A stretch of DNA of 32,926 nt from a bacterium (GTDB taxonomy: Bacteria > SZUA-79 > Acidulodesulfobacterales > Acidulodesulfobacteraceae). Under the pieces are notes generated by a model. It did not search any database. It had not been told where the DNA came from and saw nothing but the letters and a program-made list of their open reading frames with translations. Of the stretch, positions 7,883 through 14,457 are shown piece after piece. The position numbers and the translations under genes were made by a program. Location: assembly GCA_021806125.1 (NCBI GenBank), contig JAJZYC010000003.1, positions 1-32,926 on the forward strand. Reading direction: 5' to 3'. The stretch's first letter is position 1; the number at the start of each line of letters is the position of its first letter.

Positions 7883-8815
7883 CTATCCTTCTAATCCGGC
7901 GTCCGCCGCCATTTTTCTGAGTTTCTTTAAGGATTTGACTTCTATCTGTCTTATGCGTTCCTTGGTAAGACCGAAAATAAGTCCCACTTCGTTAAGCGTC
8001 CAAGGCTTTTCGTAATTAAGCCCGTATCTTAAAAATATAACTTTTCTTTCTATATCGGCAAGATTGAACAGCCATTTATTAAGGAGATTAAGTGTTTCTA
8101 CTCTGTCTAGAATATCGAAAGGCGAAGTAGCGTTTTCATCGGCTTTAATTAAATTGGAAAAAGACATATTTGCGTCGTCTTCGTCGCCGTTCTGCAAATA
8201 AGGCGCATCTAAAGAGTAAATATTGCCGATTAAACCTAAAATCTTTTCTAATTTTTTTTCTTTAATGCCCATATGTCCGGCTACTTCCCTAAAATTTGGC
8301 TCTCTTTTGATTTCGCCGGTAACTTCCTTTACCGCCCTGGTATATTTATAAAGATTTTCGGATATATGTATAGGGAGCCTCACGACCCTGCCGGAATTCA
8401 GTATTCCCCGCTCTATCGTCTGCCTTATCCACCATATGGCATATGTAGAAAACCTAAATCCTTTTTTAGGTTTGAATCTTTCGACCGCTTTTATAAGTCC
8501 GATATTTCCTTCCATAATGAGGTCGTCGAAGGACAACCCCCTTCCGAGGAACTTTTTTGCTACGCTGATTACAAGACCGAGATTGGATTTTATCATCAAA
8601 TCTCTTGCCTGTTCGTCCCCTTCGCCGATTTTAAGAGCAAGTTCGTATTCCTGTTCTTTGGTAAGAAGCGGATATTTTTTCAGGTATTTAAGATACTGGC
8701 TGGAAATTACGTTGTCTTCGGGTTTTGCATGCTTGACGTTGACGCCGAAATCGTTTTCGGCAATATCCAATACGGGTTCGTCAGAAACCGCACCGTTGAG
8801 ACGTTTGCGCTTCAT
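7883..8815 (-). CDS. rpoS: RNA polymerase sigma factor, RpoS-like group 2 sigma70
   Basis: DLMIKSNLGLVISVAKKFLGRGLSFDDLIMEGNIGLIKAVERFKPKKGFRFSTYAIWWIRQTIERGI (region 2); WTLNEVGLIFGLTKERIRQIEVKSLKKLRK (region 4.2); no region 1.1; adjacent to pcm and surE. Confidence 0.9.
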   Translation of the reverse strand: MKRKRLNGAVSDEPVLDIAENDFGVNVKHAKPEDNVISSQYLKYLKKYPLLTKEQEYELALKIGEGDEQARDLMIKSNLGLVISVAKKFLGRGLSFDDLIMEGNIGLIKAVERFKPKKGFRFSTYAIWWIRQTIERGILNSGRVVRLPIHISENLYKYTRAVKEVTGEIKREPNFREVAGHMGIKEKKLEKILGLIGNIYSLDAPYLQNGDEDDANMSFSNLIKADENATSPFDILDRVETLNLLNKWLFNLADIERKVIFLRYGLNYEKPWTLNEVGLIFGLTKERIRQIEVKSLKKLRKMAADAGLEG

Positions 8816-9434
8816 ATCCGTTTTTCCCTATAAGTTTGACAAAATTTGCCGGAGCGATTTCCTTCGAGAACATAGCTCCGTTTTTCTTTTCGATTACGCA
8901 GATATTCTGAGAGCCGTTCCTTTCTACGGGCGCAACCATAATCCCGCCTTCTCCGAGCTGGTTAAACAAAGACGATGGAATATCCGGCGAACAGGCGGTT
9001 ATAAGTATCCTGTCGTAAGGGGCGTATTCTCCGAAACCTATCGACCCGTCGCCTATAATAAAAGTTACGGTATGTATATTTAACGACTCTATAACGCTTC
9101 TTGCTTTTAAAGACAAATCCCTTATGCGCTCTATAGTAAAAACCGAAGAACAGAGCTGGGAGAGGACTGCGGCTTGATAGCCCGAACCGGTTCCTATCTC
9201 TAAAACTTTATGTTCTTTATTTAAATCCAGCGCCTGCGTCATAAGCGCCACGGTATAAACGCTGGAAATAGTCTGGTTATGCCCTATGGGGAGCGGAGAT
9301 TCCCCCCAGCACATATCCGATGTCCTGAAAGGCTGTTCGACGAATCTCTCCCGCGGAATTTTGCCGAGGGCATCGAGAACGGCGGCGGAGGTTATGCCTT
9401 TAGACTTCAGGCTGTCGGCTATTTTTGCGTTCAT
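8781..9434 (-). CDS. pcm: Protein-L-isoaspartate O-methyltransferase
   Basis: VLDALGKIPRERFVEQPF...GHNQTISSVYTVALMTQAL...VLEIGTGSGYQAAVLSQL: PCMT motifs; 3' end overlaps the rpoS start by 35 bp. Confidence 0.95.
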   Translation of the reverse strand: MNAKIADSLKSKGITSAAVLDALGKIPRERFVEQPFRTSDMCWGESPLPIGHNQTISSVYTVALMTQALDLNKEHKVLEIGTGSGYQAAVLSQLCSSVFTIERIRDLSLKARSVIESLNIHTVTFIIGDGSIGFGEYAPYDRILITACSPDIPSSLFNQLGEGGIMVAPVERNGSQNICVIEKKNGAMFSKEIAPANFVKLIGKNGYEAQTSQRCGF

Positions 9435-9497
9435 ACCATAATATTACCTTAAATCTCCGTTAGAGACTATTTAAATTATTTCAGTATATAATAAATT

Positions 9498-9584
9498 CTG
9501 GATTCCTGCTTTCGCAGGAATGACAGCCTTTTAGGTGAAAAGTTAAATCGCGTTATCGTCATTCCTGCGAAAGCAGGAATCCAG
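9498..9584. repeat. Inverted pair (REP doublet-like) of a 27-bp palindromic repeat
   Basis: ctggattcctgctttcgcaggaatgac (9498-9524) and its exact reverse complement gtcattcctgcgaaagcaggaatccag (9558-9584). Each unit is itself a hairpin (ATTCCTGC ttTC GCAGGAAT). Confidence 0.95.
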
Positions 9585-9594
9585 GAAAGGTATT

Positions 9595-10404
9595 TTAAAT
9601 CTCATTTAAAGATAAATCGGTATTTTTTAATTTTTCTATAGCTTTATAATTCGTCATATCGAGATGTATCGGCGTAACGGAAATAAGCCCGCTATGAACG
9701 GCTTCGTAATCGCTTCCTTCGATATCGTCGAACCTTATATTCTTCCCCCATATCCAATAATATTTTCTTCCTCTCGGGTCCATTTTCTCTACTACGAAGT
9801 CCTCGAAATAACGCTTGCCCTGCTTAGTAATGCGGTATTCAAAAGGGTTCTTTTCTTTTTTAATTATCGTCTGAGGGATATTCACGTTTAAAAGTGTATT
9901 TTCCGAAAAACCGCTTTTATTGAAAACGGATGCAAGGTTAGATACGAACCGCGCCGCTTTTCTAAAAGAGGCTTCAAGGTCTTCTTCAAGCGATGCTTCT
10001 TTTGGCAGATAACCGCCCCCTTTATTTACGACCAAAGAAACGGCGATTGATTTTATCCCCATAACAGCGCCCTCCATAGCAGCGGAAACCGTTCCGGAAT
10101 AAATAACGTCGTCGCATATATTGCCGCCATAGTTGATGCCGGAAATAACAAGGTCGGGCTTCGTTTTTAAAATGGAGTGGACTGCAATATTGACCGCGTC
10201 TGTAGGCGTACCGTCAACGGAGTATATATTAGGTTTTATCTCGTTGACCCTTAAAGGCCTGTCTATAGTAAGGGAGTGGGAACTGGCGCTTCTTTCCCTG
10301 TCCGGAGCCACAATAACGACGTCGGCGGATTTCTTAAGCTCTTCGAATAAAATATTTATTCCAGTCGCATAAACTCCGTCGTCGTTTGAAAGAAGAATAT
10401 TCAA
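9595..10404 (-). CDS. surE: 5'/3'-nucleotidase SurE
   Basis: MNILLSNDDGVYATGINILFEEL...VVIVAPDRERSASSHSLT...DLVISGINYGGNICDDVIYSGTVSAAMEG. Confidence 0.97.
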   Translation of the reverse strand: MNILLSNDDGVYATGINILFEELKKSADVVIVAPDRERSASSHSLTIDRPLRVNEIKPNIYSVDGTPTDAVNIAVHSILKTKPDLVISGINYGGNICDDVIYSGTVSAAMEGAVMGIKSIAVSLVVNKGGGYLPKEASLEEDLEASFRKAARFVSNLASVFNKSGFSENTLLNVNIPQTIIKKEKNPFEYRITKQGKRYFEDFVVEKMDPRGRKYYWIWGKNIRFDDIEGSDYEAVHSGLISVTPIHLDMTNYKAIEKLKNTDLSLNEI

Positions 10405-10406
10405 TT

Positions 10407-10811
10407 TTAGTTCCTTGTTTTTCTTGACGACAAAAGGGATTTAATGGATTCAAGCTCGTCCTTGACGCCTTTCAGAAGAGACGAACCTCCGCTTTCGGAC
10501 GCGTTTAATTTATCCGTCCCGCCCGAATTATATAAATTGCATATATTTTCTTCGGACGATTTCGACCTTATGGCTTTTTTTGCCCCTTCTATCGTAAATT
10601 TTTTATCGTATAAATAATTCTTTATAAGCAGAAGTTTTTCGATATCCGACTTAGAATAAAGCCTATGACTGCTTTTTGACTTATAAGGCCTTAAAAAAGA
10701 AAATTCGGTTTCCCAGTATCTGATGACGTAAGGCTCTACGCCGATTTTCTTAGCGGCTTCGCCGATTTTATAATAATATTTTTCATCTATCCCTTCTGCC
10801 TTCGGTTCCAT
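10407..10811 (-). CDS. MerR-family transcriptional regulator
   Basis: YYKIGEAAKKIGVEPYVIRYWETEFSFLRPYKSKSSHRLYSKSDIEKLLLIKNYL; sits next to ihfA as in many Proteobacteria. Confidence 0.92.
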   Translation of the reverse strand: MEPKAEGIDEKYYYKIGEAAKKIGVEPYVIRYWETEFSFLRPYKSKSSHRLYSKSDIEKLLLIKNYLYDKKFTIEGAKKAIRSKSSEENICNLYNSGGTDKLNASESGGSSLLKGVKDELESIKSLLSSRKTRN

Positions 10812-11100
10812 TTTTATATTTTTTATTTATTTCCGATTTAAAAACAACGGAAGGCTTGAATTTAACGACTTTTCTTTCGCTTATAATAATGGATTCCCCC
10901 GTCTGGGGATTTCTTCCTTTTCTGGCTTTTTTTTCTTTAACTGTAAAATTGCCGAAGCCGTTGAACTTTATGGTTCCCGCATCTTCCGCTTCCTCTTTAA
11001 GCAGGTCGAAAAAAGACGCTACGTAAGCCATAGATTCGGCGGCGGAAAATCCCACTTTGGAACGCACTTTAGCCGCTAAATCCGCTCTTGTTAAAGCCAT
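10783..11100 (-). CDS. ihfA: Integration host factor alpha-like / HU-family DNA-binding protein
   Basis: MALTRADLAAKVRSKVGFSAAESMAYVASFFDLLKEEAEDAGTIKFNGFGNFTVKEKKARKGRNPQTGESIIISERKVVKFKPS. Confidence 0.92.
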   Translation of the reverse strand: MALTRADLAAKVRSKVGFSAAESMAYVASFFDLLKEEAEDAGTIKFNGFGNFTVKEKKARKGRNPQTGESIIISERKVVKFKPSVVFKSEINKKYKNGTEGRRDR

Positions 11101-11171
11101 AATTTATAAGACTCCTATAATTAATATAAACATGAATATATTAAATTTTATTTTAGGCGAAGATAATATTA

Positions 11172-11226
11172 AGAACCGCCCCGTCAGGCTAAGGCCTGCC
11201 GCCCCTACTTATAAAGAGAGGAATTA
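11172..11226 (-). repeat. Intergenic palindromic element, copy E (degenerate)
   Basis: aaccgccccgtcaggctaaggcctgccgcccctacttataaagagaggaatta: same layout as the in-ORF copies (AACCxCCCCGTCxGxC..., then CCCCT...AGAGAGG). Confidence 0.65.
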
Positions 11227-11331
11227 TAGGGCTATTTAAGACCGTCTCTTTAAAAGATCATATCCTTTGAAATGAGCGGAGTTTGCATTCATAACCACCC
11301 CCACCCTGCCAGCCTTGTATGTACCCATACC

Positions 11332-11427
11332 TTTTCCAAAACACGCAGAAAAATATATCTTTAAAATTTCTTATTATCATAAACATCGCCCTTTTTTCAA
11401 AACATGCAGAGAAATATATCTTTAAAA
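11332..11427. repeat. Imperfect direct repeat, about 35 bp x2, period 61 bp
   Basis: ttttccaaaacacgcagaaaaatatatctttaaaa (11332-11366) and tttttcaaaacatgcagagaaatatatctttaaaa (ending 11427). Confidence 0.8.
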
Positions 11428-11454
11428 AGGAGAGAGGTTGATTATGGACAACCT

Positions 11455-11510
11455 AAAAAGCTCCCCTCCTTAAAAGGAGGGGTGTCGGCCGAAGGCCGAC
11501 GGGGTGGTGT
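11455..11510 (+). repeat. Intergenic palindromic element, copy F (near-perfect, opposite orientation), possibly also an rplT terminator
   Basis: aaaagCTCCCCTCCTTAAAAGGAGGGGtGTCGGCCgaaGGCCGACggggtggt, reverse complement of copy B. On the minus strand the second hairpin is followed by AGCTTTTT, just downstream of the rplT stop. Confidence 0.9.
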
Positions 11511-11521
11511 TAATTTTTAAT

Positions 11522-11872
11522 TTACGCCGCGAGGGCTTCCTTGACGATACCCGAAAAAGCGGTCGGATCGGAAAGGGCGATTTCCGATAAGACCTTACGG
11601 TTTAAACCGATTCCCTTCTTATTTAGAGCATTCATAAATTTGGAATAGGAAATGCCGTTTTCCCTGCATGCGGCGTTAATCCTTACTATCCACATACCCC
11701 TGAACTCTCTTTTTTTAACTTTTCTGTCTCTATAGGCGTAGTTAAGTCCTTTATTGACAGCTTCCTGCGCCGATTTGAAGAGCCTGCTTCTTGCGCCGTA
11801 ATATCCTTTCGCCGCCTTCAATACCCTCTTATGTCTTTTTTTAGTTAAAATACCCCTTTTTACCCTTGGCAT
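11522..11872 (-). CDS. rplT: 50S ribosomal protein L20
   Basis: [80 protein letters not shown]. Confidence 0.99.
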   Translation of the reverse strand: MPRVKRGILTKKRHKRVLKAAKGYYGARSRLFKSAQEAVNKGLNYAYRDRKVKKREFRGMWIVRINAACRENGISYSKFMNALNKKGIGLNRKVLSEIALSDPTAFSGIVKEALAA

Positions 11873-11915
11873 TATCCTTGCTCCTTATTATCTAAATATT
11901 TTTATATTTTTTATA

Positions 11916-12119
11916 TTATAAATACGGAATAAGCTTTTTAACGTTAAGCGAATCTACAGAATTAACTACGGACGATTTTTTCAGCCTGTTCTTCCTGCCG
12001 CGTTTTTTTGAAGTCAAAATATGGCTTTTGTTGGCTTTATGATGGACGACTAGCCCGTTTGCCGTGATTTTAAATCTTTTTTTAGCTCCTTTTTTGGTCT
12101 TTATCTTTATCTTTGCCAT
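11916..12119 (-). CDS. rpmI: 50S ribosomal protein L35
   Basis: MAKIKIKTKKGAKKRFKITANGLVVHHKANKSHILTSKKRGRKNRLKKSSVV. Confidence 0.98.
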   Translation of the reverse strand: MAKIKIKTKKGAKKRFKITANGLVVHHKANKSHILTSKKRGRKNRLKKSSVVNSVDSLNVKKLIPYL

Positions 12120-12134
12120 TTTAGCTCCTTTTAT

Positions 12135-12737
12135 TTATATTTTTTCCGCAGTATGTTCTTCGGTTTTAACCGTTCCATTGAATTTCTCTTTTCCGGCGTA
12201 TTTTTCCGCCGTTTTTTTAACCTTTACCGGAACTATGACGGTGCTGAATGTTCTTTTTACGTCGGGTTTAATAGGAAACTCGGGTATACCGAATTCCTTA
12301 AGGTCTTCTATTACTCTTAATATTACTTTAATACCTAGTTCAGTATGCGCAAGCTCCCTGCCTTTAAACGTAACGGTCAATTTTACTTTATTGCCGTCCT
12401 TAAGGAAAGAAATCGCGTTTTTTAATTTAAACTGATAGTCGTGTTCATCGGTGTTGGGCCTGAATTTGACTTCTTTTATATGTATTACGACCTGTTTTTT
12501 CTTTGCTTCCTGAGCTTTTTTGTTCTGCTCGTATTTAAATTTGCCGAAATCCATTATCCTGCAAACCGGCGGCTTTGCATCTTCGGAAACTTCCACTAAG
12601 TCTAAAGATTTTTCCTTGGCAAGTTTAACGGCTTCGTACAAAGCCATTATACCGGCCTGTTTTCCTTCTTCGTCGATAACCCTGACTTCTTTCGCCCTGA
12701 TATTTTCGTTTATATATGTTTTGTTATTCTTCTGTAT
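12135..12737 (-). CDS. infC: Translation initiation factor IF-3, extended upstream of the ORF track to a likely AUA start
   Basis: The ORF track starts at an internal ATG (12647). Reading upstream in frame from 12737: ATA CAG AAG AAT AAC AAA ACA TAT ATA AAC GAA AAT ATC AGG GCG AAA GAA GTC AGG..., i.e. (M)[35 protein letters not shown], the canonical IF3 N-terminus. GGAGAGG lies 5 nt upstream of the ATA. Confidence 0.93.
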   Translation of the reverse strand: MQKNNKTYINENIRAKEVRVIDEEGKQAGIMALYEAVKLAKEKSLDLVEVSEDAKPPVCRIMDFGKFKYEQNKKAQEAKKKQVVIHIKEVKFRPNTDEHDYQFKLKNAISFLKDGNKVKLTVTFKGRELAHTELGIKVILRVIEDLKEFGIPEFPIKPDVKRTFSTVIVPVKVKKTAEKYAGKEKFNGTVKTEEHTAEKI

Positions 12738-12764
12738 ATTAACCTCTCCTTTTTTACATTTTGT

Positions 12765-12797
12765 GATGGGGTACAGATTTGAAATCCGTCCCCATTG
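12765..12797 (-). promoter_or_regulatory. Hairpin in the infC 5' leader
   Basis: gatggggtacagatttgaaatccgtccccattg: stem GGGG(t)AC(a)GATTT / AAATC(c)GTCCCC; about 15 nt upstream of the infC Shine-Dalgarno sequence and not followed by a T-run. Confidence 0.6.
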
Positions 12798-12827
12798 CTA
12801 TTAAATTGTTTTTTATTCAGCAATAAA

Positions 12828-12855
12828 TTATTACATAATTTACGACCGGTGTCAA
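12828..12855 (-). promoter_or_regulatory. Sigma70-like promoter for infC-rpmI-rplT
   Basis: Minus strand TTGACA (12850-12855), 16-bp spacer, TAATAA (12828-12833). Confidence 0.5.
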
Positions 12856-12895
12856 CTTGAAAAATAGAAAGCCAAAGCCCGAAGCTTTTGCCGTT

Positions 12896-13666
12896 TTATC
12901 TTGCATACCGACTTTGCGAATATTTTGTCCTTAGAATGTTCATATAATGGGCTTCCATTTTTTTATTACCGGTATTTTTGTAACAGGCGGCGATATAATA
13001 AAGAGTTTTTGGGATAATCGGCACGTTTTTGGAAGCGTACTGTTTCAAAACCGTTTTAAACATATATATAGCTGGTTTCCAAAGACTTGCGTTGTAATAA
13101 TACAATCCAGTGAAAAAAGTATTTTCCGACAGTTTTATATCTATTAGCTTTATATATTTAAAAGCTTTTTTTGAATATTTGGAATAAGGATACTTGGATA
13201 TAAGTTTCTCGAAAGTAGCCTTTGCGTTCTTCAAGGGGCTCTGGCTTCTTCCGATCGCCTCTTTTCTTTTATAAAAAGACATGGCTTCGTAAAACATGGC
13301 GAAAGGAACATAATCGGAACGGGGATGCAGATGGATAAAGTCTAAATAAGCGCCCTGCGCCTCGATATATTTGCCTTCGAGATAATAGGCGTCTCCGAGT
13401 TTCAGTTCCGCTTTTTTAGTATTGCGGTATGTAGGATAATTTTCTATAAGCGCCTTAAAATTTTTTGCGGCTCCTTGATAGTTCTTGTTTTGAGAGTTAT
13501 GTATGGCTTTTTGATAATAAACATCGGGCGGCAGTATGTTTTTCTTGGCGTTTTCGCTGCAACCGGAAAGCATAACGGAAAAAGCAGATGTTATAACTGC
13601 CGCAATTAAAAATAAAATTAAACCGCGGTTTCTTTTTGTAATATTCATATTATTTTTGATAATCAT
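12896..13666 (-). CDS. bamD: Outer membrane assembly lipoprotein BamD-like (TPR)
   Basis: Lipobox LSGCSEN; PPDVYYQKAIHNSQNKNYQGAAKNFKALIENYPTYRNTKKAELKLGDAYYLEGKYIEAQGAYLDFIHLHPRSDYVPFAMFYEAMSFY. Confidence 0.88.
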   Translation of the reverse strand: MIIKNNMNITKRNRGLILFLIAAVITSAFSVMLSGCSENAKKNILPPDVYYQKAIHNSQNKNYQGAAKNFKALIENYPTYRNTKKAELKLGDAYYLEGKYIEAQGAYLDFIHLHPRSDYVPFAMFYEAMSFYKRKEAIGRSQSPLKNAKATFEKLISKYPYSKYSKKAFKYIKLIDIKLSENTFFTGLYYYNASLWKPAIYMFKTVLKQYASKNVPIIPKTLYYIAACYKNTGNKKMEAHYMNILRTKYSQSRYAR

Positions 13667-14457
13667 TGAATTATTTTGCTTCCCTTGGAAAGCGCAACTT
13701 TTATTTTAACATTATATAAATAATCGTCAACATATATTTTTAAAGGCACCATGCTTCCGCCTTTTAAAATATAATCTTTAAAACGGACGGTTTCGGTAAT
13801 TTTTTTATGTTTAACCGCCGTTATTTTGCGGATAAGATAGTCTTTTCCGACGTAGATATAATAATTGTCCGCCGTTTTATCGGAGAGCGGGCGGTATCCG
13901 AAGAAAAAACCATTATTCGTATTATAAAACAAACCGGCCTTTTTAATTTTATCTAAGCTGTCCGTATTTAAGAAAATTTTAAAAACGTCCAATAATCTCC
14001 GGTACATTAACATCTTTCCCCGATATTTCTTATAGAGGTTTATAGATTTAAGCCCGCCGCGTTTCGGATCTAAAAAAACGGCTCTGTTTCCGGCTTCGGA
14101 TATTTTTGCATAAAAAAGCACGTCTCCGTATATATCGAGAATAGTAAAACGCATATATTTTCCGCCGACGTATTTATAAAGGCCCGCCTGCTCAAAAGAA
14201 AAGCGGGAGCCTGCGGCGGATATTCGAAGCCTTCCCGACAGGCCTTTAAAGCGTCCGTAATTTTTATCAAGTCCGGCTAATACTTCGCTTCTGCTTTTAT
14301 ACGCAGCCGCGGCGGTTTTGCCCGGTGTAGGCGGAAGCGTTTTAACGTAAGACGCGCATCCGCTCAAACCTAAAGATACAAACAGCACAAATATAAAAAA
14401 TACAAACAGCGGCGTAAATAACGGCGGTGTTAAACGACTAAACTTCGGCCTTTGCAA
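13663..14457 (-). CDS. Putative lipoprotein, LolB/DUF4292-like
   Basis: Lipobox LGLSGCASY; LKGRFKG-LSGRLRIS...FTILDIYGDVLFYA pattern of LolB-like lipoproteins. Family call tentative. Confidence 0.6.
   Translation of the reverse strand: MQRPKFSRLTPPLFTPLFVFFIFVLFVSLGLSGCASYVKTLPPTPGKTAAAAYKSRSEVLAGLDKNYGRFKGLSGRLRISAAGSRFSFEQAGLYKYVGGKYMRFTILDIYGDVLFYAKISEAGNRAVFLDPKRGGLKSINLYKKYRGKMLMYRRLLDVFKIFLNTDSLDKIKKAGLFYNTNNGFFFGYRPLSDKTADNYYIYVGKDYLIRKITAVKHKKITETVRFKDYILKGGSMVPLKIYVDDYLYNVKIKVALSKGSKIIQ

Noticed and set aside
8273-9083. Plus-strand ORFs of 186 and 215 aa opposite rpoS and pcm
   Set aside because: They lie entirely antisense to well-supported genes, overlap each other, and have no recognisable domain; typical shadow ORFs.
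11101-11521. Possible CRISPR or tRNA in the rplT-ihfA gap
   Set aside because: The repeats are only two diverged copies with no regular spacers, and no tRNA-like cloverleaf or CCA-type end was visible.
12135-12647. infC as annotated in the ORF track, starting at ATG 12647
   Set aside because: It would remove the conserved IF3 N-terminus ([15 protein letters not shown]); the upstream frame is open to a well-placed SD and ATA codon.
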